From: Nitrospira sp.
GTDB taxonomy: Bacteria; Nitrospirota; Nitrospiria; Nitrospirales; Nitrospiraceae
Assembly: GCA_005116745.1 (NCBI GenBank)
Contig: SWDS01000010.1
Location: 504,552-568,551, forward strand
Direction of reading: 5' to 3'
DNA: 64,000 bases
The notes beneath the pieces are model-generated. The model saw only the letters and a list, made by a program, of their open reading frames with translations, was not told the origin of the DNA and made no database searches. Both the position numbers and the translations under genes were made by a program. Of the stretch, positions 27,055-37,397 are shown piece by piece; position 1 is the stretch's first letter, and the number at the start of each line of letters is the position of its first letter.

Positions 27055-28329
27055 ATGTTGATTATGCTCTACTCACACGATAGCTATGGTCTCGGCCATA
27101 TTCGCCGCAGCCTTGAAATCGCGACGCACCTATCCGAAAGCATCCCTGATGCATCGCTGATTATGCTGACCGGTTCCATGCAGGCTCACGCATACGCGTT
27201 GCCTGATCGCATGGAATACATCAAACTGCCGGCGCTCACCAAGGATTCCGGCGGACAGTATTGTTCGCGCCTGCTTCCGCATACGATCGATATCACTCTA
27301 AAGCTGCGTCAACGAATCATTCTCGAGAGCGTTCGCAATCTGCGCCCCGACATCCTCTTGGTCGATAAGGCCCCGGCAGGCATACGCGGGGAACTCTTGC
27401 CCGCCCTCCAATTTCTTAAAACCAAATCTCCTTCAACCAGAATTATATTGGGCATGCGGGACATCGAGGACCATCCCGACCATGTTCACGCGGAATGGGC
27501 CAAGTCCGGCACTCTGCCGCTGTTAAAGAATACGTACCATGCGATTTTGCTCTATGGTTCGCGCGCTATCTACGACCCAGTCAAGGAGTATGGGCTTTCA
27601 CCCGGCATCGAGAAGAAACTCATTTCTTGCGGGTATGTGGGCAGAACTCAACCGGAGCTGTCTCGGGAGCGCATTCGAGAACAATTACAGTTGCAGACCG
27701 ATCGGTTGGTGCTGGTTACGCCTGGTGGCGGGGACGATGGCTATCCGCTCTTAAAAACTTACATCGCCATGCTGCGGAAACAGTTTGGGGGTAGGCGCCC
27801 GACGTTCGATACGTTTCTCGTCACCGGTCCGTTAATGGATCCCCATCAACGTCGTCGTCTGCAGCAAGCCGCACAGGCCGGGTTGGCGTTGACAGTCACT
27901 GAGTTCACCCCACGTCTGTACGAATATCTGACCGCAGCCGATCTCGTCGTGTCCATGGGGGGATATAACACCATTGTGGAGATTCTAGCAGCCAACCAAC
28001 GTGGGATCATCGTCCCGCGCGTCCATCCGCGGCTTGAACAGTGTATCCGCGCGGAACGTCTTGCGGCGAAGGGGCTTCTGGAGATGATTCACCCCACCAA
28101 GTTGACCTCCACTCGCCTGTTTCATGCCATCATGCAGTCGCTTCAACGGCCACGTCCCCCTCGCTCGGAGGACATCGGGATACCTCTTGATGGTGCCGCC
28201 AATGTTTCGAAGGCCATGAAGCAACTCTTCGTGGATGTCCAAGACATCAGGACTAACCACCCTCTCATACCTCGCCCTTCAAATGTTCACACGCTCCCGA
28301 GACTGAGAGCGGAAAGCTTGCCGATCTAG
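27055..28329 (+). CDS. GT-B glycosyltransferase, MurG/GT28-like
   Basis: A 424-residue cytoplasmic glycosyltransferase. The N-terminal motif SHDSYGLGHIRRSLEIA resembles the acceptor-binding loop of MurG-type enzymes. The C-terminal donor-binding half carries VTPGGGDDGYPL and VVSMGGYNTIVEILA, as in GT28-like predicted glycosyltransferases. The first half of the protein at 41963 is a paralogue (GMGHLIRSMAIA, ISMAGYNTCMN). It is the first enzyme gene of the glycan operon, 3 bases before the next. Donor and acceptor sugars are unknown. Confidence 0.82.
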   Translation: MLIMLYSHDSYGLGHIRRSLEIATHLSESIPDASLIMLTGSMQAHAYALPDRMEYIKLPALTKDSGGQYCSRLLPHTIDITLKLRQRIILESVRNLRPDILLVDKAPAGIRGELLPALQFLKTKSPSTRIILGMRDIEDHPDHVHAEWAKSGTLPLLKNTYHAILLYGSRAIYDPVKEYGLSPGIEKKLISCGYVGRTQPELSRERIREQLQLQTDRLVLVTPGGGDDGYPLLKTYIAMLRKQFGGRRPTFDTFLVTGPLMDPHQRRRLQQAAQAGLALTVTEFTPRLYEYLTAADLVVSMGGYNTIVEILAANQRGIIVPRVHPRLEQCIRAERLAAKGLLEMIHPTKLTSTRLFHAIMQSLQRPRPPRSEDIGIPLDGAANVSKAMKQLFVDVQDIRTNHPLIPRPSNVHTLPRLRAESLPI

Positions 28330-28332
28330 ACC

Positions 28333-30963
28333 ATGTCGACCGAATCCACCATGAAGAAGATCGGCTATCTCCTTAAAATTTTCCCCAAGGTCTCGGAGAC
28401 GTTCATTCTTCAAGAGGTCCTGGACTTGGAAGCGCTGGACGTGAATCTTTCGATATACGCTCTCCAATCCCCAACCGATACCATCACCCACGGCTTGGCC
28501 GCTCAGGTACGCGCATCTGTCACCTATTTGCCTGATTCGCTTTTGACCTTTTGTGAAAACCCATTTTGGGCCCACCTGCGTCTGTTCATGGGGTCTCCCC
28601 GACGCTATCTGTCGACCCTGCGCTTCTGGCTTCAAACTGCAGAGCACCCATCGTGGCAAAAACTCGTCCAGGCAGGCTCCCTAGCCGCTGCCCTTCAGGA
28701 CGACCGTATCGACCACCTCCATGTCCATTTTGCAAATGCACCCACAAGCGTTGCGGAACTGACTCATCGCTTTACGGGAATCCCCTACAGTATGACAGGG
28801 CATGCGAAAGACATCTTCCTGGCAACTCCGTCTACCCTCCGCCGGAAAATGCGCCATGCAGCATTCGTCATCACCTGCACTGAACATAATCGCCAGTATC
28901 TCCACGACCTATCAGGCAACGGCACGCCGCTCCACTGTCTCTACCACGGTCTGAATCTGGATCGTTTCGATCAGCTCGGCACGGCCCACCCAGTAAGACG
29001 TTCGACGATTCCCATCATCGTGAGTGTGGGACGGTTGCGCGACAAAAAGGGATTCCCCACACTCATCCGCGCGTGTCATCTGCTGGCCACCCGTGGCTAT
29101 CGCTTTCACTGCCGCATTGTCGGATGCGGACCGCTTCAGACCGATCTTGAAACCTTGATCCGCGAGTTGGACCTCGAGCAGGTCGTCACATTGGTCGGAC
29201 AAAAAACGCTCGAAGAAGTGGTGAAACTGTACCAAGAGGCTGACATCTTTGCTTTACCCTGTCAGGTATCTGAAGACGGCGATCGTGATGGGATTCCCAA
29301 TGTCCTCATGGAAGCCATGGCCTGTCGACTCCCTGTCGTCACCACGGAGATTTCCGGCATCCCGGAACTCGTTCGGCATGATCACAATGGTTTCCTGGTT
29401 CCCCAACAAGACCCGGAAGCCTTCGCGCTGGCTCTGGCCCACCTTCTGGACAATCCAGCAATCCGTCAACGCCTAGGGCAGACCGGGCGTGAAACCATTG
29501 CGCAGCGATTTTCTTCCAGCCATGCAAGCCATCGCCTGAGAGCCCTCTTCCTCAATGAATCGACATCGGCCCATCCAGAGCTTCTTCTGAATACGCCTGA
29601 ACCATTCTCCCGCCCCACGCACGACGAGGCACCCCATCGGGTCGGATATATCTTGAAAGGATTCCCCCGCCGATCGGAAGCCTTCATCACGAATGAGATT
29701 GTGCTCTTGGAGCAGATGGGGCTTCAGCTTCATCTCTTCTCTGCCTTTCAGGGCGAAGCGAATTGTACCGGACCCCACAGGAAGACCGTTATGTCACCGC
29801 TGACCTATCTACCCGAGGACAGCGACAACACAGACAGCGGATTTGTGCCTTGGCTAATCGCAAACATTCCCCGGTATTGCTCCAGTCATATTCGACTGCT
29901 CTCCAGAGTTCCAGGCCGATATCTGCGCACCGCATGGGAAGCCTGGACACTCAGCCTACGCTGCCGAAGCACGTTCTTCTCATGGCCGAAGAAAGTGTTC
30001 TACAAGGACTTTCTCCGTGCCGGTTCGATTGCCAGTTTCGTGCTCGATGCGGGAAACATTCGCCATCTGCATGCCCATTTTTGCCATGGAGCGACGACTA
30101 TGGCCATGTTTGCCGGTCTATTGAGTGATCTCCCCTTTAGCTTTACCGCCCATGCCAAAGATATCTACTTGCCAAAACTCAATCCCGGCGATCTTCTGCG
30201 CCTCAAATTGCGCCGGGCAAAGTTTGTGGTGACCTGCACCGGCGCGAACCACCATCACTTGCAAGAGGTTTGCTCACAGGGTGCGCCGATCCATACCATC
30301 TATCATGGCGTCGATACGGCTCGCTTCGCTCCCTCCGTTGATCGACAGGTTCCTCCGATTCCGACGATCCTCTCGGTCGGACGCTTTGTGGAGAAGAAAG
30401 GGTTTCCCTTCTTGATCGAGGCCTGCCGCATCATCAGAGAGCATGGATTGCCGTTTCACTGCCGAATCGTCGGTGAGCCGGATGAACAGACGGATCTGGT
30501 ACAGGACTTGATTCGCCGGTATCACCTCGAACAGGAGGTTTCAATCGGCTCTGGCGTATCGCAAGAGGAACTCCGCGCGATCTATCAGGGATCGACCATC
30601 TTCGTCCTTCCTTGTCATATCGTAGATAACGGTGATCGTGACGGGATTCCAAACGTCTTGGCGGAAGCCATGGCCTCCGGCGTCCCGGTCATTTCGACCG
30701 CAGTCTCCGGCATTCCAGAATTGATTGACGATCGATGCAACGGGCTTCTTGTCGCGCCACGCGACCCAGTGGCCCTCGCCAAAGCCATCGAAGAACTGCT
30801 GGTCGACGCTGACTTCCGGAACAGTCTCGCCCAGGCAGGGCGTGAAACAATTTGCCGAATCTTCGACTCACGCAAGACAACGAGAACACTCTTTGATCTC
30901 TTTCAGGCAGAAGCGGCTGAGGCTACCGCCCACCAGCAGGAGGCCCATGCTGCTTGCCACTAG
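28333..30963 (+). CDS. Tandem GT4-GT4 glycosyltransferase fusion
   Basis: An 876-residue protein made of two homologous GT4-type glycosyltransferases in a row, about residues 8-415 and 435-865. Matching landmarks in each half are GYLLKIFPKVSETFI / GYILKGFPRRSEAFI, GHAKDIF / AHAKDIY, LYHGLNLDRF / IYHGVDTARF, GRLRDKKGFP / GRFVEKKGFP and DRDGIPNVLMEAMA / DRDGIPNVLAEAMA. The usual E-x7-E motif is D-x7-E in both halves. Both active sites look complete, so it could add two sugars in succession. The next gene starts 17 bases before its stop. Confidence 0.88.
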   Translation: MSTESTMKKIGYLLKIFPKVSETFILQEVLDLEALDVNLSIYALQSPTDTITHGLAAQVRASVTYLPDSLLTFCENPFWAHLRLFMGSPRRYLSTLRFWLQTAEHPSWQKLVQAGSLAAALQDDRIDHLHVHFANAPTSVAELTHRFTGIPYSMTGHAKDIFLATPSTLRRKMRHAAFVITCTEHNRQYLHDLSGNGTPLHCLYHGLNLDRFDQLGTAHPVRRSTIPIIVSVGRLRDKKGFPTLIRACHLLATRGYRFHCRIVGCGPLQTDLETLIRELDLEQVVTLVGQKTLEEVVKLYQEADIFALPCQVSEDGDRDGIPNVLMEAMACRLPVVTTEISGIPELVRHDHNGFLVPQQDPEAFALALAHLLDNPAIRQRLGQTGRETIAQRFSSSHASHRLRALFLNESTSAHPELLLNTPEPFSRPTHDEAPHRVGYILKGFPRRSEAFITNEIVLLEQMGLQLHLFSAFQGEANCTGPHRKTVMSPLTYLPEDSDNTDSGFVPWLIANIPRYCSSHIRLLSRVPGRYLRTAWEAWTLSLRCRSTFFSWPKKVFYKDFLRAGSIASFVLDAGNIRHLHAHFCHGATTMAMFAGLLSDLPFSFTAHAKDIYLPKLNPGDLLRLKLRRAKFVVTCTGANHHHLQEVCSQGAPIHTIYHGVDTARFAPSVDRQVPPIPTILSVGRFVEKKGFPFLIEACRIIREHGLPFHCRIVGEPDEQTDLVQDLIRRYHLEQEVSIGSGVSQEELRAIYQGSTIFVLPCHIVDNGDRDGIPNVLAEAMASGVPVISTAVSGIPELIDDRCNGLLVAPRDPVALAKAIEELLVDADFRNSLAQAGRETICRIFDSRKTTRTLFDLFQAEAAEATAHQQEAHAACH

Positions 30964-32944
30964 TCAGCATCAGCCGTCTGAGAAGACGGATCGCCGGCAT
31001 ATTTTCACGACACCCTTTCGAAGGTTGACCGCAGAAGCCCTACTGCAGCATTTCCAAACCAGGCCGACGGTCCACTATTTCCCGGTTCCAGACGTGGTCG
31101 AGACGGCTCGTTCCAAAATCGATCACATCCTGGACAACCAATTTGAGTTCAACGGCGAACGACACCAGTTGCCTGGATCGATCCAGTGGCTTACTAACCC
31201 CAGCAACGACCGGGAATGGCAGATCCTGCTGCACAAATTTTATTACGCTGTCGGGCTCGGCATGGCTTATCACGAGACACATGCGCCTCACTACGCCGAG
31301 AAATGGGTTGAGTTGACGAACTCGTGGATTGGTACCGTCCCCCGCGACTTCCTCCCGAGCGATGTTGCCGGACGACGCATCCAGAATTGGATCTTCGCCC
31401 ACTACTATTTCGTGAGTAACGGACAGCCACACTGTGTCACACCCGAGTTCTATGGTTCTTTCTTGGAGTCACTGCATCAGCAGCTCTCCTACCTTAGAGA
31501 CCATGTCACCCCGGCTCGAAATCACCGAACATTGGAACTCTGCGCGATCTTCTTGGCAGCCATCGTGTTTCCAGAATTCGTCGAATCTTCAGAATGGCTG
31601 AGTTGGTCTAAAGACGAACTGGTGAAAAATATTCACTCCGATCTCCTGCCCGACGGGGTCCACTGCGAACAATCCACCGACTACCACCATCTGGTGCTCA
31701 AAAATTACCTCTGGATCAAGAAGCTTGCCCTCCTAAACCAGATCGAAATGCCGGCAGAGTTTGACCTGCTCGTGAAGAAGGCCTTGGAGTTTTCACTCTA
31801 TTCCCACAGACCTGACGGCATGATCCCCGCGCTCAGTGACGGCGATAGCCGCTGTTTCTTGGACCTCTTACAGCAGGGCTACGAACTCTATGGCGGAGAG
31901 GACCTCCTCTATGTTGCATCACGAGGAGCTCAGGGACAGCCTCCAGTCAGCCGCTCTAAAGGATTTCCCCACGCAGGCTATTATGTATTGCGAAGTGGCT
32001 GGGGCGATCAGACCGAAGCGTATCAGGATGAACGCTACTTGATCTTCGACTGCGGCCCGTTGGGCGTTGGGAATCATGGGCATTTGGATCTGCTCAGCTT
32101 TGAAGCCTATGCCTACGGCACACCACTCATCATGGATCCAGGGCGCTACACCTATGATGAATCAGGACCGGTCAATTGGCGTGTCCGCTTTCGCGGCACT
32201 GCGGCTCACAACACTGTGCTGGTGGATGGACGGAATCAAACAAGGTACGAGTGGAAGAAAAGCCGATTCAAGATTGCGGGACCTGAACCAAAGCGGGAGA
32301 GCAGAGCGTTCGTCCATGAGCCCGGGCTCGACTATCTGCATGCGGTCGCCCGGAGTCATGAATACCCTGTTGTTCACGAGCGGAAGGTGCTGTTCATCAA
32401 CGGGGAATACTGGGTGATTGTTGATCTCTTGAGAGCCACTGAGTTTCATACCTACGACCTGTTGTTCCACCTGTCGCCTCCGGCGCAGGATCGGGTCTCG
32501 GTCATGGTGTCGGATAACACCCTGTCGATCCGCTCGCCGCAACTCATTCTCGCTCAGCCTCTCATTCCAAATGTGCGCCCTTCTATCCAGGAAGGTTTTG
32601 TATCCCCCTCGTACGGCGAAAAACAGCGCGCGCCGATCGTGCGGCTGACTCAGCAAGACTCAAGCACATGCTTCGTCACCGTGCTGTATCCCTACAAGGG
32701 CGACGAACCGACCATCTCCGTTGAGACCCCGGAACCTGATCGAGGGCCGCAGGCCCTCCTCTTGGGCGAACGAGCATCGGTGCGTATCACGATTGCTCAC
32801 AATGGACGACGATATACCGATGAACTGTTATTTGCCGACGAGACGACCCAGGCAGTCGAGGCACCTGCACATGCTTCTCCGAAACATGTGCGTGTCTCTC
32901 GAACAAACCAGGAGGGACGTCTTCTATTTCGGTATCAGGCCTGA
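30947..32944 (+). CDS. Heparinase II/III-family protein, copy 1
   Basis: A 665-residue protein of the heparinase II/III lyase family, which cleaves uronic-acid polymers by beta-elimination or, in synthesis loci, trims or modifies the product. The N-terminal alpha/alpha-toroid region (about 40-380) includes LHKFYYAVGLG and STDYHHLVLKNYLW. The C-terminal beta-sandwich has GNHGHLDLLSFEA and MDPGRYTY with the expected metal or catalytic histidines. The ATG at 30947 follows AGGAGG and overlaps the previous gene. No clear signal peptide was seen, which is odd for a secreted lyase. Paralogue of the next gene. Confidence 0.83.
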   Translation: MLLATSQHQPSEKTDRRHIFTTPFRRLTAEALLQHFQTRPTVHYFPVPDVVETARSKIDHILDNQFEFNGERHQLPGSIQWLTNPSNDREWQILLHKFYYAVGLGMAYHETHAPHYAEKWVELTNSWIGTVPRDFLPSDVAGRRIQNWIFAHYYFVSNGQPHCVTPEFYGSFLESLHQQLSYLRDHVTPARNHRTLELCAIFLAAIVFPEFVESSEWLSWSKDELVKNIHSDLLPDGVHCEQSTDYHHLVLKNYLWIKKLALLNQIEMPAEFDLLVKKALEFSLYSHRPDGMIPALSDGDSRCFLDLLQQGYELYGGEDLLYVASRGAQGQPPVSRSKGFPHAGYYVLRSGWGDQTEAYQDERYLIFDCGPLGVGNHGHLDLLSFEAYAYGTPLIMDPGRYTYDESGPVNWRVRFRGTAAHNTVLVDGRNQTRYEWKKSRFKIAGPEPKRESRAFVHEPGLDYLHAVARSHEYPVVHERKVLFINGEYWVIVDLLRATEFHTYDLLFHLSPPAQDRVSVMVSDNTLSIRSPQLILAQPLIPNVRPSIQEGFVSPSYGEKQRAPIVRLTQQDSSTCFVTVLYPYKGDEPTISVETPEPDRGPQALLLGERASVRITIAHNGRRYTDELLFADETTQAVEAPAHASPKHVRVSRTNQEGRLLFRYQA

Positions 32945-32947
32945 ATC

Positions 32948-35143
32948 ATGATGGACCCTACTGCAACCGAGAGAACTCCGTTTGTTCCCCATTACAACCT
33001 CCCCTTGTTGTCTGGCGCTCCAACGTGGGCCCCGCGTTCCTTCTTGCAAGAGCCCTATGCTTCTATGTCACCAGATCTATTGCTCAAGTACTTCCAAACA
33101 CGGAACAGTCCTCTGTATTTCCCTCTATCACACGGCAACTCCGAACATGTGAAGCGCGCCGATAGTATCTTGAGGAACGAGTTTGCTTTTAATAACGAGA
33201 CCCACCAGTTGCCCGATCCTTTCGACTGGAAAGTGAACCCCAGTCGAGACGTTGAGTGGCTGATTCTTCTGCATAAATTTTATTACGTTAGAGATCTTGC
33301 TCTTGCGTATGAGTATACGAGAGAGGAACGATATACCCACAAATGGGTGGCGTTGGTCTCGACATGGATCAGCGAAGTGCCCGACGGTATCATCGACAGC
33401 CAAGTGACCGGCAGACGATTGCAGCAATGGCTGCTCGCCTATCACTACTTTATCCCTACCCGGCAGTCTGCTGCGATCACGTCGCAGTTTGTTGTTGAGT
33501 TTCTCCGATCAATTCATGCGCAGACTCGCTACTTGTGCGCGCATCTGACCACCGAAGGCAATCACCGCACCATAGAGTTGTACGCTATTTTCTTGGTGGC
33601 CGTGGTCTTTCCGGAGTTGCACGACGCCATGTGGTTCCTGGACTTTGCGAAGCAGGAGCTACTCAAGAACATGGAGCAAGACCTCCTGGAGGATGGTGTC
33701 CAGTACGAGTTATCTACCGACTACCACCATACCGTGCTCAAAAACTATCTGCGCGTGAAGGAACTCGCTGTTCTGAACCAGGTCGAGCTACCTCCGCGGT
33801 TTGATGAGCTGGTCGAGAAGGCATTGGACTTCTCCATCTATGTCCATAAGCCGGATGGGTTGATCCCGGCCATCAACGATGGAGACAGCAACAGTTATCT
33901 CTCTCTCCTGAAGAAAGCCCACTCATACTACCCCAATGAGTATCGGCTATATGTCGTTTCAAAAGGCAAGAAAGGAACACCCCCGCCTGAACGGTATAAG
34001 GCGTTTCCAACAAGCGGCTACTATGTACTCCGTGGGAGCTGGGTCAACGAACCGTACGAAGACGGGCTGTATATCTTGTTCGACTGCGGACCTCTCGGAT
34101 TCGGCAGTCATGGACACTATGACCTGCTTAGTTTCGAAATGGCTGCCTTCGGCCATTCGCTCATTGTTGACCCGGGAAGGTATACGTACAGCGAAGACAG
34201 CGCGGATGGAATCAACTGGCGCAGGATCTTCAAAGGCACGGCCTACCACAATACCGTCGTCGTGGATGGCAAAGACCAGAGCCCCTATCGAAAAGGACAG
34301 TCGATTGGTCATGAGCCGGAGCCAGCCATGAAAACATTCGCCACTGCGGAAGGGTTTGCTTTCATTCATGCGCAAGTCGTCAGCCATGAATACCCGGTTG
34401 TTCATGAGCGCATCCTCATGTTCGCTTTGTCAGAGTATTGGATCATCACAGACGTGTTACGGGCCGACGAAGGCCATCAGTATGATCTCTATTTTCACTT
34501 GGCTCCAAGAGCGCTGAGCCAAACCACGCTTTCGAAGGAGAAAAGAAGCACATGCGTGTCTTCTCCAAATCTCATCATCGCTCAGCCGACATCACCTGAG
34601 ATTCACACCGATCTTTTAGAGGGGTTCGTCTCTTCGCAGTATGGAGAAAAACAGCCGGCACCGATTGTTCGCTTTTCAAAGAAAGGCACCGGCTCGACCT
34701 GTTTTCATACCGTGTTGTACCCCTTCCACGCGACACAGCCAGACCTCACCGTCCAGCAGCTGTTAGTCAGCGACCAGTATGGCCGGTGCTCTCCTGAACG
34801 AGCCACAGCACTTCAAATTACGATTTACTCGGAGTCGAATACATACTCTGACCATCTGTTCATCGCGCACCAGCACTCCCAACACATGTATCAGTTCGAG
34901 GATATAGCGTGTAGTAGCCAGATGCTCTTCCTACGAAGAGACGGTGCCGGCCATATCATCAACTTGCAAGCCGAAGGCTTGGAGTATCTTCGGGTCGGGT
35001 CCAACCAACTGATGAATGGGACTCGACCGCCGAGGCGAGTGAGTTATGGAGCGAAGCGCGTTCTGCACGACACGTTGGATAAATCAGAGGAGAGGTTCAC
35101 CGATCCAGTCGACGCATTAACCCAATTGCTCAACGAGCCCTGA
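32948..35143 (+). CDS. Heparinase II/III-family protein, copy 2
   Basis: A 731-residue tandem paralogue of the protein at 30947. Aligned blocks include LHKFYYVRDLALAYE, STDYHHTVLKNYLRVKELAVLNQ and GSHGHYDLLSFE followed by VDPGRYTY. It has a longer C-terminus (about 60 extra residues). Like copy 1 it lacks an obvious signal peptide. It starts 3 bases after copy 1. Two copies side by side imply that each acts on a different linkage or that they form a heteromer. Both are inferences. Confidence 0.83.
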   Translation: MMDPTATERTPFVPHYNLPLLSGAPTWAPRSFLQEPYASMSPDLLLKYFQTRNSPLYFPLSHGNSEHVKRADSILRNEFAFNNETHQLPDPFDWKVNPSRDVEWLILLHKFYYVRDLALAYEYTREERYTHKWVALVSTWISEVPDGIIDSQVTGRRLQQWLLAYHYFIPTRQSAAITSQFVVEFLRSIHAQTRYLCAHLTTEGNHRTIELYAIFLVAVVFPELHDAMWFLDFAKQELLKNMEQDLLEDGVQYELSTDYHHTVLKNYLRVKELAVLNQVELPPRFDELVEKALDFSIYVHKPDGLIPAINDGDSNSYLSLLKKAHSYYPNEYRLYVVSKGKKGTPPPERYKAFPTSGYYVLRGSWVNEPYEDGLYILFDCGPLGFGSHGHYDLLSFEMAAFGHSLIVDPGRYTYSEDSADGINWRRIFKGTAYHNTVVVDGKDQSPYRKGQSIGHEPEPAMKTFATAEGFAFIHAQVVSHEYPVVHERILMFALSEYWIITDVLRADEGHQYDLYFHLAPRALSQTTLSKEKRSTCVSSPNLIIAQPTSPEIHTDLLEGFVSSQYGEKQPAPIVRFSKKGTGSTCFHTVLYPFHATQPDLTVQQLLVSDQYGRCSPERATALQITIYSESNTYSDHLFIAHQHSQHMYQFEDIACSSQMLFLRRDGAGHIINLQAEGLEYLRVGSNQLMNGTRPPRRVSYGAKRVLHDTLDKSEERFTDPVDALTQLLNEP

Positions 35144-35164
35144 GCGACCAACGCGAATACGAAG

Positions 35165-36517
35165 ATGATGAACGACCCACAATTCCCCCATCTCGAGACG
35201 GCCTTAGAACCTGCACGGATACAGAACTTGCTACAGTTCGCGCTGCTGAGTCCACACAGCAACGATCGCCAAGAATACGTCGTCGATGCGTGCCTCATCG
35301 GGGAGAAACGCTATAAACCTGGAAAGAGCTGCGTCCTCTCGTATGATCTTCACTTGCGCAATAAAGGGACTGGCTCTTCCCGCGTGCAGGTCGTCTCAGC
35401 ACGACTCTGTCGGCCAATGGAGGGTCTGCCGGAATTTCATCAGGCGAACCGGCGGAAGCTGTCACTCACCCCAGGGCTTGAGCCACTAGGCTATCTGCCC
35501 GAGACGGAAATGGTCGTATGGACGTTTCCCAATGATCGTAAGCTGACCTCTCTTCCACCGTTGTTGGATGCTCAGTATCTTACCGCCCATCTCGCTCCCA
35601 AACTAGAGGCGATGGGCCTGGATCACTCCTGCAAGATCACAGCCATCGATCCGGAAATCTTGCACTACCTACCCGAACGATCATGCATGATCCGCTATCA
35701 CGTGACGATACAGTTCCAATCGACCGGAGTTCGTTCGGTGGTGATCATCTACGGGAAGACCTATCGCGATGATAGCGGTGCCGAGACCTATTCGGTTATG
35801 CGCCAATTGGCGAAGCAGTTTCCAGGAACCGCGATTCCCCTTGCATATGACCAGGAATTGAGGACCCTTTGGCAATCACATGTGCCCGGAGAATCGCTCG
35901 TTTGGGAAATGCTGGAGCCAGATGGGCCTCTGAGTGTTCTCCACGCGATGGGACAGTGTCTTGCAGAATTTCATAGCTGCCACGTACAGACCTCCAGTCG
36001 GTTTGGAATGCCAGATATCGAAGGATCTCTTAGAGAGACGATCGAAGTGGCTCGCCGAACCTATCCTGAAATGACAAACCGAATCCAATCCCTCGTGAAC
36101 AGGCTGCTGGCACGGCGCAACTCCATCGATTGGTCGAATCAGCCGATCACACCGATTCATCGTGATCTAAAAATGAACAATTTTCTGATCGACAGTGAGA
36201 AACTCCGACTGATTGACATGGACTGCGTCTCCACCGGCGACCCCCTGACGGACATCGCCAGCCTCATCACTAACCTTCATCTCAATGGAATCCATGCAGG
36301 AAATAGCAGCCGGAGCACCAGCGAAATCGTAGAGGCTTTTCATTCGGCCTATACAGAAGCGGTTTCTCATGCCGTGTCCGTACCACATCTCAACTGGTAC
36401 ACGGCTGCAGCTTTTATCCACGAGAGCACACGCAGGAGCATACGGCAGTTGGACACCGAGCGATTGAAGCACGTTGCCGAATATCTAGAGTTAAGTGAAT
36501 ACTATTTGTCTGTTTAA
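35165..36517 (+). CDS. APH-fold phosphotransferase (kinase-like), copy 1
   Basis: A 450-residue protein with a C-terminal aminoglycoside-phosphotransferase-type kinase domain. The catalytic loop HRDLKMNNFL (HxDxxxxN) and the metal-binding Asp in LIDMDCVSTGDPLTDIA are both present near residues 330-360. The N-terminal ~180 residues are not recognised. It probably phosphorylates a sugar or a glycan intermediate, as APH-fold enzymes such as maltokinases do. A second APH-fold gene lies at 40560. It is between the heparinase pair and a histidine phosphatase gene in the same operon. Confidence 0.78.
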   Translation: MMNDPQFPHLETALEPARIQNLLQFALLSPHSNDRQEYVVDACLIGEKRYKPGKSCVLSYDLHLRNKGTGSSRVQVVSARLCRPMEGLPEFHQANRRKLSLTPGLEPLGYLPETEMVVWTFPNDRKLTSLPPLLDAQYLTAHLAPKLEAMGLDHSCKITAIDPEILHYLPERSCMIRYHVTIQFQSTGVRSVVIIYGKTYRDDSGAETYSVMRQLAKQFPGTAIPLAYDQELRTLWQSHVPGESLVWEMLEPDGPLSVLHAMGQCLAEFHSCHVQTSSRFGMPDIEGSLRETIEVARRTYPEMTNRIQSLVNRLLARRNSIDWSNQPITPIHRDLKMNNFLIDSEKLRLIDMDCVSTGDPLTDIASLITNLHLNGIHAGNSSRSTSEIVEAFHSAYTEAVSHAVSVPHLNWYTAAAFIHESTRRSIRQLDTERLKHVAEYLELSEYYLSV

Positions 36518-36528
36518 CAAGTCGCTTC

Positions 36529-37257
36529 ATGATGGACACGCAACAGACTATGATTTCTCAGACAATCAGGCCCGAGCACCATCCACATCGAGTGTTTCTC
36601 GCTAGACACGGACAGAGTGCGTCAAATTGCGAAGGGCGTATTGCAGGGCAGCTGAATCCCCCGTTAACCGAGAAAGGGCAACGGCAAGCACTTCGTTTAT
36701 CAACGGTTCTTCAGGACATACGTCTGACTAAAGTAGTGACCAGCTCTTTGAGTAGGTCGATTGAAACGGCGAAGCCGACGGCTGAGCGACAGGGGCTCAC
36801 GGCCTGTTCTCTGGCGGGGATCAACGAGATCTCTTTCGGCATTTTAGAAGGCCGATTACGTCACGATCTCGATCGTGATTCCCAGAACATCTTAGACCAA
36901 TGGACGAGGGACAAGGCCAACTTCAGGATTCCAAGTGGTGAAAACCTGATCGATGTTCGAAGACGCGCCATCCCGGCTTTGTCGAGGGTGTTTAGGGAGA
37001 ACCCGGGTGACAACATCCTTATCGTGGGACATCGCCACACGAATCTTGTGATACTCAGCGCCTTGCTCGGGTGGGACCTCCACTCCATCAAGGACACCTC
37101 AATTCAAAGTAAGTACGTATACGAGCTTCACCTCGCCCCAACTCCACGCATCTATACCATCTGCCTGACAGGAGAGGCACGCGGTAGGCGGCTTGAAGGG
37201 TTTCTCAGTGGAGATGCCGCGATGAGTTCTTATAAAGAGCGCGGCCTAGGATCATGA
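36529..37257 (+). CDS. Histidine-phosphatase-family (phosphoglycerate-mutase-like) protein
   Basis: A 242-residue phosphatase. The RHG motif is in FLARHGQSASNCEGR, and the second catalytic His is in ILIVGHRHTNLVIL. It could remove phosphate from a sugar phosphate. Its position just after an APH-fold kinase suggests that it reverses or follows that step. About 140 bases separate it from the next start. The C-terminal ~40 residues are beyond the usual domain. No signal peptide, so it is cytoplasmic. Confidence 0.85.
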   Translation: MMDTQQTMISQTIRPEHHPHRVFLARHGQSASNCEGRIAGQLNPPLTEKGQRQALRLSTVLQDIRLTKVVTSSLSRSIETAKPTAERQGLTACSLAGINEISFGILEGRLRHDLDRDSQNILDQWTRDKANFRIPSGENLIDVRRRAIPALSRVFRENPGDNILIVGHRHTNLVILSALLGWDLHSIKDTSIQSKYVYELHLAPTPRIYTICLTGEARGRRLEGFLSGDAAMSSYKERGLGS

Positions 37258-37397
37258 CGTCCAAATCACACATCTTGTCGCATGGCGGAATTATGTAGGT
37301 GACGGATCAGCGAGCATTACGGCATTTCGACGTAGGCTCAATCCGATCAAGGACTAGACTATGAGTGATCCAGTTTTTCGGACCATTTGATCAGAAT

